Part shown: positions 55,585 to 63,544 of the stretch, one piece after another
Layout: each line of letters starts with the position of its first letter
Position numbering within the stretch: position 1 is the first letter of the stretch
NCBI RefSeq assembly: GCF_011008935.1
Contig: NZ_JAAIVJ010000003.1
Coordinates: forward strand, 62,001 to 126,000
Source: Tabrizicola oligotrophica
Lineage (GTDB): Bacteria > Pseudomonadota > Alphaproteobacteria > Rhodobacterales > Rhodobacteraceae
Direction of reading: 5' to 3'
DNA length: 64,000 bases
Position numbers and translations under genes: made by a program
The notes under the pieces: generated by a model
Told to the model about the DNA's origin: nothing
Databases searched by the model: none
The model's input: the letters and a program-made list of their open reading frames with translations, nothing else

Positions 55585-57837
55585 TCAGCCCCGGCGCTTG
55601 CGGACGATCTTGCGCGCCAGTTTCGACGCCTTGGCGCTGGCCGCCCCCGGTTTGCGCGGGCTGAACCGCCCACCCTTGCGCGACCGGCCGGCCGGAACCG
55701 CCGAGCCTTCGATCTCCAGCAATTCCAGCACCAGCCCACCCGTCACCGGGATCGCCTCGGACAGCTTCACCACCACCCGCTGCCCGATGCCGATGGTCAG
55801 CCCGGTATCGGCGCCCATCAGGGTCTGGCTGGCCTCGTCATAGTGGAAGAATTCGCGCCCCACGGCCCGGATCGGAATCAGCCCGTCCGCCCCGGTCTCG
55901 TCCAGCCGCACGAAAAGCCCGAAGCGCTGCACCCCCGAAATGCGTCCGGCAAAGCTGCTGCCCACCCGGTCGGCGAGATAGGCCGCCAGATAGCGGTCGG
56001 TGGTGTCGCGCTCGGCCGCCATGCTGCGGCGCTCGGCTTCGGAAATCAGCTTGGCCGTTTCGTCAAGATTCTCGACATCCCAAGGAGACAAGCCATCCTG
56101 GCCCCAGCGATGCCCGGCAATCAGCGCCCGATGCACGATCAGATCGGAATAGCGCCGGATTGGCGAGGTGAAATGCGCATAGTTGCGCAAGGCCAGCCCG
56201 AAATGGCCGAAGTTTTCCGGGTTGTAATAGGCCTGCGTCATGCTGCGCAGCGTGGTCAGGTTGATAAGCTCGTCAAACTCGGTGCCCTGGGCCTGCGACA
56301 GCAGCCGGTTCAGGTGGGCGGTCTTCAACATCTGCCCCTTGGCCAGCGTCATGCCCGACGCCTCGGCCACCTCGCGCAGCGCGTCGAGTTTCAGGGGCGA
56401 GGGTTCCTCATGCACCCGGAACAGGAGCGGCTGCTTCAGCCGCACCAGCTCTTCGGCGGCGGCGACATTGGCGAGGATCATCATCTCCTCGATCAGCTTG
56501 TGCGCGTCATAGCGTTCGTAGAAGGCGACCGATGTCACCTTGCCCGCGTCATCCAGCACGATCTTGCGCTCGGGCAGATCAAGGTCCAGCGGCTGGCGCG
56601 CAGCGCGGGCCTGCACCAGCGCGGCATAGGCGGCATAGAGCGGCTTCAGGACCGGTTCCAGCAAGGGCGCGGTCTTGTCATCGGCCTGCCCGTCGATGGC
56701 GGACTGCACCTGACCGTAATGCAGCGAGGCCTTCGACCGCATCAAGCCGCGCACGAAGCGATGCGACAGCTTGTTGCCATGGGCATCAATCCGCATTCGC
56801 ACCGCCAGACAGGCGCGGTCGACATGTTCATGCAGGCTGCACAGATCGCCCGACAGGATGTCGGGCAGCATCGGCACCACACGGTCGGGGAAATAGGTGG
56901 AATTGCCGCGCCGCCGCGCCTCGCGGTCAAGCGCCGCGCCGGGGGTGACGTAATGCGCCACGTCGGCGATGGCCACCCAGATCACATGGCCGCCCGGATT
57001 GCCGGGCTGGTCATCGGCCATGGCGTAGACCGCATCGTCGCGGTCGCGGGCGTCGATCGGGTCGATGGTGACCAGCGGCAGGTCGCGCAGGTCCTCGCGG
57101 CCCTTCAGGCCGACGGGTGCGGCGCGGTCGGCCTCGGCGATGACCGCGTCGGGGAACTGGTCGGGAATGCCGTGCTGGTGAATGGCAATCAGGCTGACCG
57201 CCCGCGCGCCGGACGGATCGCCCAGCCGCGCCACGATGCGCGCCTGTGGCAGACCAAGGCGCCGGTTTCCAACCGCCTCGCCCTCCACCAGTTCACCGTC
57301 CCGCGCGCCGGCAGCTGCGTCGCGCGCCACCCGCCATTCCTTGTCCTGCCCCTTGTCGATCGGCACGATCCGCCCGCCCTCATGCCCCTCGCGGTAAATC
57401 CCCAGCACTTTGAGCGGGTTCGAGCCAAGCCTGCGGATCAGCCGGGCCTCATAAGCGTGGCCTTCGGCGCTGACGGCCGTCAACCGGCCCAGAATCCGGT
57501 CGCCCGCCCCCAGAGCCGGGTCGCCCTTCTGCGCCACGACCAGAATGCGGATGGTGCTGTCCACGCCCTCTTCCAGCGGCACAGCAAACAGATCGCCCGA
57601 GCGGTCCGGGGCCAGTACCTGCAGGACGGCAACCGGTGGCAAGGACCCCGGTTCGCGGAAGCGGCGGGCCTTCTTCTCCAGCGCGCCCTCATCTTCCATC
57701 TCGCGCAACAGGCGCTTGAGGTCGATCTTGGCATCGCCCTTGATGCCAAAGGCCTTGGCAATGTCACGCTTGGCCGAGAGGCCGGGGTTCTCGGCGATCC
57801 ACTGGCGGATCTGGTCTTTGTTCGGAACTGGCTTCAT
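55585..57837 (-). CDS. rnr: ribonuclease R
   Basis: 750 residues. A 3'-5' processive exoribonuclease that degrades structured RNA and helps in quality control. The N-terminal helix-turn-helix and cold-shock segments are followed by the catalytic RNB domain with metal-binding acids in IDPIDARDRDDAVYA, ending with an S1 domain (SSFAGRISGVQRFGLFVRL). The extreme C-terminus is very basic (GGRFSPRKPG, KIVRKRRG), as in RNase R. The transglycosylase gene follows 2 bases after its stop. The long inverted repeat at 57.9 kb lies just upstream of its start. Confidence 0.95.
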   Translation of the reverse strand: MKPVPNKDQIRQWIAENPGLSAKRDIAKAFGIKGDAKIDLKRLLREMEDEGALEKKARRFREPGSLPPVAVLQVLAPDRSGDLFAVPLEEGVDSTIRILVVAQKGDPALGAGDRILGRLTAVSAEGHAYEARLIRRLGSNPLKVLGIYREGHEGGRIVPIDKGQDKEWRVARDAAAGARDGELVEGEAVGNRRLGLPQARIVARLGDPSGARAVSLIAIHQHGIPDQFPDAVIAEADRAAPVGLKGREDLRDLPLVTIDPIDARDRDDAVYAMADDQPGNPGGHVIWVAIADVAHYVTPGAALDREARRRGNSTYFPDRVVPMLPDILSGDLCSLHEHVDRACLAVRMRIDAHGNKLSHRFVRGLMRSKASLHYGQVQSAIDGQADDKTAPLLEPVLKPLYAAYAALVQARAARQPLDLDLPERKIVLDDAGKVTSVAFYERYDAHKLIEEMMILANVAAAEELVRLKQPLLFRVHEEPSPLKLDALREVAEASGMTLAKGQMLKTAHLNRLLSQAQGTEFDELINLTTLRSMTQAYYNPENFGHFGLALRNYAHFTSPIRRYSDLIVHRALIAGHRWGQDGLSPWDVENLDETAKLISEAERRSMAAERDTTDRYLAAYLADRVGSSFAGRISGVQRFGLFVRLDETGADGLIPIRAVGREFFHYDEASQTLMGADTGLTIGIGQRVVVKLSEAIPVTGGLVLELLEIEGSAVPAGRSRKGGRFSPRKPGAASAKASKLARKIVRKRRG

Positions 57838-57881
57838 CCCTCCTGCCTAGCACGACCGGCGACCCAAGGCCACCTCAAGCC

Positions 57882-57969
57882 CTTTCATGCTGGCTCAAAT
57901 ATCCCCGCCGGAGGCTCCGTCGGCGAATTTGGGGAGCCTCCGGCGGGGATATTTGGACCAGTATGAAAG
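57882..57969. repeat. long inverted repeat (37-base arms, 34/37 matching) upstream of rnr
   Basis: Arms at 57882-57918 and 57933-57969 pair with three mismatches and a 14-base loop. The inner 22 bases, ending in CCCCGCCGGAGGCTCC, are perfect. It lies between the rnr start (57837) and the GNAT stop (57992), so it could end the GNAT transcript, but the size and perfection resemble a dispersed palindromic repeat (REP/BIME-like). I recall similar ATATTTG-CCGGAGGC-containing repeats in Rhodobacterales; copy number was not checked. Confidence 0.8.
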
Positions 57970-57991
57970 TCGGGGGTCTTCCGCGCGCGGG

Positions 57992-58411
57992 TCAGAGCAT
58001 CAGAACCATGTCGCGGTGCGGGATGCCGGCGTCGTCGAACTCCTCGCCGATGGCGGCAAAGCCAAGGCGTTCGTAAAAGCCAAGTGCATGGGTCTGCGCG
58101 CCGAGTTTCACCTTTTCCACGCCGGGCACCATGCGGAGGCGGTCCACCGCCGCGCGGATCAAGGCGGCGCCAAGCCCGGTGCCGCGCGCTGCCGACAGCA
58201 CGCAAACCCGGCCCACCTTGCCCGTTCCGCACTGCACCAGCAGCCGGGCCGTGCCGACAGGCTGGCCATTCTGCATTGCCAGAAGGTGGATGGCCTCGTC
58301 ATCCTTGTCATCCACCTCGTCGGCCTCGCTCACCCCCTGTTCTTCGATGAAGACAATGCGGCGCAGAGTGCGGCAGGTGGCGATGTCGCGGGTCTCGATG
58401 ATCTCGATCAT
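57992..58411 (-). CDS. GNAT family N-acetyltransferase
   Basis: 139 residues. Acetyl-CoA binding motif A is [10 protein letters not shown]. The N-terminal [17 protein letters not shown] is typical of the ElaA/YjcF-like subfamily that begins with an acceptor-side helix. [16 protein letters not shown] is the beta-4 strand. The substrate is unknown. Its ATG overlaps the upstream dapE stop by 4 bases, so it follows dapE in the same transcript. Confidence 0.88.
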   Translation of the reverse strand: MIEIIETRDIATCRTLRRIVFIEEQGVSEADEVDDKDDEAIHLLAMQNGQPVGTARLLVQCGTGKVGRVCVLSAARGTGLGAALIRAAVDRLRMVPGVEKVKLGAQTHALGFYERLGFAAIGEEFDDAGIPHRDMVLML

Positions 58412-59562
58412 GCGAAATAGTCGTTCAGGATGCGGGAATAGATCGCCTTCAACTGATGGATCTGCGCCACCTCCACCCGCTCATCGACCTGATGCATGGT
58501 GCGGCCGACAAGGCCGAATTCCACCACCGGGCAGTGGTTCTTGACGAAGCGCGCGTCCGAGGTGCCGCCCGAGGTCGAAGGCTCGGGCAGACGGCCGGTT
58601 TCGGCCTGCACCGCGCCCGCCACCAGTGCCGAGAAATCGCCCGGCGGGGTCAGGAAGCTTTCGCCCGAAATGGAAATCCGGCAGGTGATCTCCACCCCGG
58701 TTTCGGCCTGCACCGCCGCGGCATGGCCGCGCAGCCAGTCCGACAGGCTTGCCCCCGTGTGCAGATCGTTGAAGCGGATGTTCACCGTGGCCGAACCCTT
58801 GGCCGGGATCACGTTGGTGGCCGGATTGCCGCAGTCGATCGTGGTGATGGCAAGGGTCGAGGGGTCGAAATGCGCCGTGCCTTGGTCCAGCGGCTTTTCT
58901 TCCAGCCGGGCCATCAGCCTGACCAGCGCCGACATCGGGTTCTTCGCCCGGTGCGGATAGGCGGAATGACCCTGCACGCCGGCGGCGGTGAACCAGCAGG
59001 TCATCGAGCCGCGGCGGCCGATCTTCATCATCTCGCCCATCTCGTTCGGGCAGGTCGGCTCTCCCACAAGGCAATGCGTCATCCGCTCGCCCTGCATCGC
59101 CATCCAGTCGAGCAGCGCGACCGTGCCATCGGTTGCCACGTCTTCCTCATCGCCGGTGATCGCAAGGATGACTGCGCCATCCGGCGGTGTTTGCCGGACG
59201 AAATCCACTGCGGCGGCGGCAAAGGCAGCGACACCGGATTTCATGTCGGTGGCGCCACGCCCATACATCCAGCCCTCCACCACTTCGGCGCCGAAGGGAT
59301 CACGCGTCCAGGCCGCGAGATCGCCCACCGGCACCACATCGGTATGCCCGTTGAAGCCGAAGCTCTTGTTCGCGCCCTTGGCGCCCCAGCGGGCAAAGAG
59401 GTTGGCAATGCCGCCGCGGTCAACGCGGGTGCAGGCAAAGCCGGCGCCTTCGAGCAGCGCTTGCAGCAGCACCAGCGCGCCACCTTCGGCAGGCGTGACC
59501 GAGTTGCAGCGGATCAGGGCGGCGGTCAGCGCGGCGGGATCAACGGGCGAATGGTGGGTCAT
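58408..59562 (-). CDS. dapE: succinyl-diaminopimelate desuccinylase
   Basis: 384 residues of the M20 metallopeptidase family. It removes succinate from N-succinyl-LL-DAP in the lysine and meso-diaminopimelate pathway. Metal ligands are in [13 protein letters not shown] (His), [14 protein letters not shown] (Asp), [11 protein letters not shown] (Glu) and the glutamate near [11 protein letters not shown]. The C-terminal [12 protein letters not shown] with H ligand is a DapE marker. Start at ATG 59562 ([12 protein letters not shown]); the frame is open further upstream without conservation. dapD is 1.7 kb away on the same strand. Confidence 0.95.
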   Translation of the reverse strand: MTHHSPVDPAALTAALIRCNSVTPAEGGALVLLQALLEGAGFACTRVDRGGIANLFARWGAKGANKSFGFNGHTDVVPVGDLAAWTRDPFGAEVVEGWMYGRGATDMKSGVAAFAAAAVDFVRQTPPDGAVILAITGDEEDVATDGTVALLDWMAMQGERMTHCLVGEPTCPNEMGEMMKIGRRGSMTCWFTAAGVQGHSAYPHRAKNPMSALVRLMARLEEKPLDQGTAHFDPSTLAITTIDCGNPATNVIPAKGSATVNIRFNDLHTGASLSDWLRGHAAAVQAETGVEITCRISISGESFLTPPGDFSALVAGAVQAETGRLPEPSTSGGTSDARFVKNHCPVVEFGLVGRTMHQVDERVEVAQIHQLKAIYSRILNDYFA

Positions 59563-59862
59563 GGTGCGGCCTTGTCGGATCTGAGCCTCCGGCTTACCCC
59601 GGCATCGGCCGTGGTGCAACAGCGGGGCGGCGCGCAACTCTGTGGCCTGTGCGCAACCTCTGGTCGGGCCTTTGACGGCGGCCCCGATAGGCGGTGACAG
59701 CCCCCGGATCAGGCATTAGGGTGCGGTCAGAACAACAAGACCCGCGCCACGCAGTGCGGTGCGGCAGACGGGCAAAGATGGCAGGCAAATCGACAATGTT
59801 CCGACCCAACCGGGCGTCGCTTTGGCGGCTGGTGGTGGTTTGCCTGGGGCTTGGGGCGGGCC
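59563..59862. other. 300-base region between dapE and the Hint-protein gene
   Basis: Divergent intergenic region with no clear gene. A 30-codon plus-strand frame from 59778, with a hydrophobic stretch LWRLVVVCLGLGAG, ends overlapping the Hint ATG at 59863; its ribosome binding site is weak and it is probably chance. No convincing promoter pair was found by eye. Confidence 0.5.
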
Positions 59863-60864
59863 ATGACTGAGGCATGGCTGGTCCTGTCTGACCGTGCGCC
59901 GGTTGCCGAAGACGAGGCGCAGACGATTCAGGCAGGCGTCTTTGTGGTGGAACTGGCCCTGCCCATTGCCGAGGCCGCCGTGCTTTTGGACTTCCACACA
60001 GCGGGCGCCACGCCGCACACCTTCACGCTGTTTCACGATCCGCTTGCCGGCATTGTGCTGATCCACCGCCAGGGCCAGGTCGTCGCCCGCCACGCGCTGC
60101 CCGGCCCCCTGCCCTATCAGAGTGCCACCGGCAGGTTGAGCCTGCATTTCGACGTTGCCGCGAACCATTGGCAGATGAAGCTGGAGTTGCTGGGCGTTGC
60201 CGACGCGCCGGTCCTGGTGTCGCAGGGAACAAGGCCGCTGGCCCTGCGCAGTGCCGATCTGCACGGGCTGTCGCGGGGGCCGGCGCGGGCAGCGCGTCAT
60301 GGCGCAGTGCTGTGGTTCGGGCTGACGCGCGGCGCCGATCTGCCCGCCCGCGCGCCCTGGATCGGCCAGCGCACGCCGGTTGAGACCGCGCGTGGCCCGG
60401 TCATGGCCGGGCATCTGCGCCCGGGCGAGCTGATTGCGACGGCGGATGGCGGCCTGCTGCCGCTCAGGCGTGTGCGGCGGCTGGATTTGCCTGCGTGCGG
60501 GTCCTTTGCGCCGGTGATCCTGCGCGCGCCGTTTTTCGGGGCCAGCCATGACCTTCTGGTATCGTCGGACCAAAAGTTGGCGCTGTCAGGCGCCGAGGTG
60601 GAATACCTGTTCAGCGAGGATGAAGTGCTGGTCGAAGCGGGGGCGTTGGTGGATGGGCGCACCGCGCTGGCCGAGCGGCGCCGGGCCGTCGCCTCGGTTC
60701 TGGCGCTGGAATTCGATCACCCCGCGCTTCTGCTGGCCGATGGCTGCGCCCTGCTGGCCGCGCGTCCGGGCGATGCCGCGCCGCGCCGGGTGCTGCAATC
60801 CTATGAAGCCCTGACGCTGATGGCGATGCTGGGCCGGGCCGGCGGGGTCAGGCGCAGTGCCTGA
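59863..60864 (+). CDS. Hint (Hedgehog/intein)-like domain protein lacking the catalytic cysteine
   Basis: 333 residues. No signal peptide. The N-terminal 160 residues are an unrecognised beta-rich domain. Residues about 165-310 resemble the Rhodobacterales Hint domain, in which a Cys is normally followed by a threonine-rich start and GD-V-T-D-G: here TPVETARGPVMAGHL, RPGELIATADGGLLPLRRV and HDLLVSSDQKLAL. The position of the usual nucleophile Cys is occupied by IGQRTP, so splicing or autoprocessing seems lost. Function unknown. Start ATG 59863 is preferred over 59851. Convergent with the 118-residue gene, 3 bases apart. Confidence 0.7.
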   Translation: MTEAWLVLSDRAPVAEDEAQTIQAGVFVVELALPIAEAAVLLDFHTAGATPHTFTLFHDPLAGIVLIHRQGQVVARHALPGPLPYQSATGRLSLHFDVAANHWQMKLELLGVADAPVLVSQGTRPLALRSADLHGLSRGPARAARHGAVLWFGLTRGADLPARAPWIGQRTPVETARGPVMAGHLRPGELIATADGGLLPLRRVRRLDLPACGSFAPVILRAPFFGASHDLLVSSDQKLALSGAEVEYLFSEDEVLVEAGALVDGRTALAERRRAVASVLALEFDHPALLLADGCALLAARPGDAAPRRVLQSYEALTLMAMLGRAGGVRRSA

Positions 60865-60867
60865 GCC

Positions 60868-61224
60868 TCAGTCGTAAAACGGCGTCATCTGCGCCACGAT
60901 CACCGAGTTTTCGGCCAGCGCCCGCCCCATCAGCTTGCGCTCCTCGCCGTCGATCTCGTCGCCCGCCGCTTCGCGTTCCTCGATGGTGCCAAGGCCCTCG
61001 ACCTCCAGCACCGCAAGGTCGGCCTCCTTCAGGATGGCGACAGTTTCGCGCACCGCCTCGGCCTCGTCGACGCCCGAGGCATAGATCATCAGCCCGGCGC
61101 CGGTGGCCTTGTCGGGCAGACCGTCGCCCTCCTTGCGGCCGACCTGCACCAGCAGGGTGAACACGCTTTGGGTGCGTTTCACCTTGGCGGGTTTCTCAGC
61201 GATGGGCTTTTCAGCGTCGGTCAT
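60868..61224 (-). CDS. 118-residue protein of unknown function near dapD
   Basis: Charged N-terminus (MTDAEKPIAEKPAKVKRTQ) followed by VFTLLVQVGRKEGDGLPDKA, then a mixed alpha/beta region with VAILKEADLAVLEVEGLGTI and an acidic GDEIDGEER. No signal peptide or membrane helix. I do not recognise a family. Start ATG 61224. It lies 46 bases downstream of dapD on the same strand, with a small palindrome between, so it may be co-transcribed. A relation to diaminopimelate synthesis is not indicated by the sequence. Confidence 0.7.
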   Translation of the reverse strand: MTDAEKPIAEKPAKVKRTQSVFTLLVQVGRKEGDGLPDKATGAGLMIYASGVDEAEAVRETVAILKEADLAVLEVEGLGTIEEREAAGDEIDGEERKLMGRALAENSVIVAQMTPFYD

Positions 61225-61245
61225 TGGGGTGATCCTTGTCGGGAG

Positions 61246-61264
61246 GGTGGGCAGATTGCCCACC
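61246..61264. repeat. palindromic element between dapD and the 118-residue gene
   Basis: GGTGGGCA-GAT-TGCCCACC, a perfect 8-base inverted repeat with a three-base spacer. A nearly identical core occurs at 63528-63542, so it is a dispersed repeat. I recall it as a common Rhodobacterales intergenic motif, not checked here. Confidence 0.65.
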
Positions 61265-61270
61265 TTGGCT

Positions 61271-62095
61271 TCAGTCGCGCAAGAGCTCGTTGATCGAGGT
61301 CTTGGAGCGGGTCTGCGCATCGACCTTCTTCACGATCACCGCGCAGTACAGGTTGATCCCGCCCTTCGACGGCATCGAACCTGCCACAACGACCGAGCCG
61401 GCCGGCACTTCGCCATACATCACCGCGCCGGTTTCGCGGTCGACGATCTTGGTCGACTGGCCGATGAACACGCCCATCCCCAGCACCGAACCTTCGCGGA
61501 CGATGCAGCCCTCGACGACTTCGGAGCGGGCGCCAATGAAGCAGTTGTCCTCGATGATGGTCGGACCGGCCTGCATCGGTTCCAAGACGCCGCCGATGCC
61601 GACGCCGCCCGACAGGTGGACGTTCTTGCCGATCTGGGCGCAGGAGCCGACGGTGGCCCAGCCGTCGACCATCGAGCCTTCATCGACGAAGGCGCCGATG
61701 TTGACGAAGGACGGCATCAGCACCACGCCTTTGGCGATATAGGCCGAGCGGCGGACGATGGAGCCGGGAACGGCGCGGAACGCGGCGCGGCGCCAGTCAT
61801 CGGCGGTCCAGCCCTGCCATTTCGATGGCACCTTGTCCCACCAGTTCGACCCGCCGTTCGAGCCGGAAATCTCGTACATGTCGGTCATGCGGAACGACAG
61901 CAGGACGGCCTTCTTGGCCCATTGGTTCACATGCCAGTCAGTGCCGCGCTTTTCGGCGACGCGAAGGCTGCCGTTGTCCAGCGCGCTCAGCGTGGCCTCG
62001 ATCGCGTCGCGCGTCTCGCCCTTGGTGGCCGGGGTGATGCTGTCGCGCGCCTCCCATGCGGATTCGATGGCAGCTTCGAGTGCGGCATTAGACAT
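61271..62095 (-). CDS. dapD: tetrahydrodipicolinate N-succinyltransferase
   Basis: 274 residues. It uses succinyl-CoA to make N-succinyl-L-2-amino-6-oxopimelate in the diaminopimelate pathway. The left-handed beta-helix hexapeptide repeats ([53 protein letters not shown]) form the trimeric core. The N-terminal helical domain is typical ([10 protein letters not shown]). DapE, which acts later in the same pathway, is nearby. The promoter 39-67 bases upstream is well matched. Confidence 0.96.
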   Translation of the reverse strand: MSNAALEAAIESAWEARDSITPATKGETRDAIEATLSALDNGSLRVAEKRGTDWHVNQWAKKAVLLSFRMTDMYEISGSNGGSNWWDKVPSKWQGWTADDWRRAAFRAVPGSIVRRSAYIAKGVVLMPSFVNIGAFVDEGSMVDGWATVGSCAQIGKNVHLSGGVGIGGVLEPMQAGPTIIEDNCFIGARSEVVEGCIVREGSVLGMGVFIGQSTKIVDRETGAVMYGEVPAGSVVVAGSMPSKGGINLYCAVIVKKVDAQTRSKTSINELLRD

Positions 62096-62133
62096 GGGAT
62101 CACCCTTTTTCGGTTGGTCTCGGTTCGGCGTTG

Positions 62134-62162
62134 TCTATATGGCTATAAGACCCCCCGTGCAA
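62134..62162 (-). promoter_or_regulatory. sigma-70 promoter of dapD
   Basis: Minus-strand TTGCAC (62162-62157) and TATAGA (62139-62134) are exactly 17 bases apart, 39 bases before the dapD start. On the opposite strand TTGGTC (62114-62119) and TATATG (62136-62141) could serve the LOG-family gene, so the two promoters would overlap. Confidence 0.65.
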
Positions 62163-62191
62163 TCAATCGGGCAAAAAACGACGGCAGGCCG

Positions 62192-63016
62192 ATGAAAGAC
62201 GAACCCAGAACTCACCCGTTCCGCGATTCAAACCAGGACATTGCGGCCGCGCACCGCATTCCCGATACGCCGCAAACCCGCGCCCCGGCCTATCGTCTGG
62301 CCTTCGCCGACCTTGATTTCATGACCCGCGAGGAGTTGCGCCCGGTCAGGCTGCAACTGGAACTTCTGAAACCGCAGATGGTGATGGACGAGCGCGGCAT
62401 CGAAAGTACCATCGTGCTGTTCGGGGGCGCGCGGATTCCGGCGCCGGAGAACAAGGCCAGTGCCAGAACCCCGATGCTGGCCGAGTTGACGCGCTATTAC
62501 GACGAGGCCCGGCGCTTTTCCCGGCTGATGACCGAGCGCAGCATGGAGACCTATGGCAAGCAGAACGTCATCGTCACCGGCGGCGGCCCCGGCGTGATGG
62601 AGGCCGGCAACCGCGGCGCCGCCGAGGCCGGGGGCCAGTCGATCGGGCTCAACATCGTGTTGCCGCATGAGCAGGCCCCGAACGAATATGTCACGCCCGA
62701 CCTGTCGTTCAACTTCCACTACTTCGCCATCCGCAAGATGCATTTCCTGATGCGCGCGGCGGCGGTCTGCATCTTTCCGGGCGGGTTCGGCACGCTGGAC
62801 GAGACGTTCGAAGCCCTGACACTGATCCAGACCGGACGGATGAAGAAGGTGCCCTTCCTGCTGTTCGGCAAGGGCTGGTGGGAAACCGTCATCAACTGGT
62901 CGCATCTGGCCGAGGCCGGCGTCATCAGCCCCGAGGATCTGGCGCTGTTCCAGTTCGTCGAAACCGCCGAAGAGGCGCTGGCGGCGATTGACGGTTTCGA
63001 CCGGAACTGCGCCTGA
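62192..63016 (+). CDS. LOG family protein (cytokinin-type nucleoside 5'-monophosphate phosphoribohydrolase)
   Basis: 274 residues. The signature PGGFGTLDETFEAL (PGGxGTxxE) and TGGGPGVMEAGNRGA are the Lonely-guy/TIGR00730 motifs. Family members hydrolyse nucleotide 5'-monophosphates to bases and ribose phosphate. The protein is longer than plant LOG (about 200 residues) by an N-terminal helical part. It starts at ATG 62192 (MKDEPRTHPF). Divergent from dapD across 96 bases. Confidence 0.88.
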   Translation: MKDEPRTHPFRDSNQDIAAAHRIPDTPQTRAPAYRLAFADLDFMTREELRPVRLQLELLKPQMVMDERGIESTIVLFGGARIPAPENKASARTPMLAELTRYYDEARRFSRLMTERSMETYGKQNVIVTGGGPGVMEAGNRGAAEAGGQSIGLNIVLPHEQAPNEYVTPDLSFNFHYFAIRKMHFLMRAAAVCIFPGGFGTLDETFEALTLIQTGRMKKVPFLLFGKGWWETVINWSHLAEAGVISPEDLALFQFVETAEEALAAIDGFDRNCA

Positions 63017-63026
63017 CGCGCCGCGC

Positions 63027-63497
63027 TCAGACCAGCGTCGGGACGTAGGCGGCCAGCTGGTCGAGAACGGCGTCCCAGCCTGCCTCAAAGCCGAGATCGG
63101 CATGTTTGCGGCTGTCTTCCGGCGAGCGGTGCAGCACGCGCGCCGAATAGCGGGTGCCGGCGCCCGAGGCCTCAAGGCTGATGATCGCGGTCAGCGCGAG
63201 CCATGGCTCGACCGGCTGCCAGCCTTCGGTGAGGACGGTGGTAAAGACCAGCCGCCGCTCGGGCACGATCTCCAGAAAACAGGCGTCGAGATGCGGCTGG
63301 AATTCCCCGTCGCCCTCGCGCATCCGGGTTTCGAAGCCGCCGCCGGGCCGCAGGTCCAGCTTGACCACGCGGCATTCGATCGGCTTCGGAATCCACCATT
63401 GCGCCAGATGTTCGGGCTGGCTCCAGGCGCGCCAGACCACGGCGGGCGGCGCGGGGATCAGGCGCGCGATCGCCAGGGTGCTGTCATCTTCGGGCAT
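63027..63497 (-). CDS. AHSA1/START-like SRPBCC protein
   Basis: 156 residues. The Bet v1/AHSA1 fold is recognisable from LIPAPPAVVWRAWSQPEHLAQWW, RPGGGFETRM, ERRLVFTTVLTEGW and ending GWDAVLDQLAAYV. It binds a hydrophobic ligand or acts in detoxification; the specific role is unknown. Start ATG 63497 (MPEDDSTLAIAR). Convergent with the LOG gene, 10 bases apart. Confidence 0.85.
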   Translation of the reverse strand: MPEDDSTLAIARLIPAPPAVVWRAWSQPEHLAQWWIPKPIECRVVKLDLRPGGGFETRMREGDGEFQPHLDACFLEIVPERRLVFTTVLTEGWQPVEPWLALTAIISLEASGAGTRYSARVLHRSPEDSRKHADLGFEAGWDAVLDQLAAYVPTLV

Positions 63498-63527
63498 CGG
63501 GTTGCCTTTGCGGGTTGGGTGGCAAGA

Positions 63528-63542
63528 TGGGCAAATTGCCCA
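63528..63542. repeat. palindromic element, second copy
   Basis: TGGGCA-AAT-TGCCCA, a perfect palindrome followed by CCC. The core matches the element at 61246-61264. It lies in the 47 bases between two minus-strand genes. Confidence 0.65.
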
Positions 63543-63544
63543 CC

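Noticed and set aside
59778-59870. 30-codon frame with a hydrophobic stretch before the Hint-protein gene
   Set aside because: Weak ribosome binding site and it ends inside the next start codon; hydrophobic segments occur by chance in this composition.
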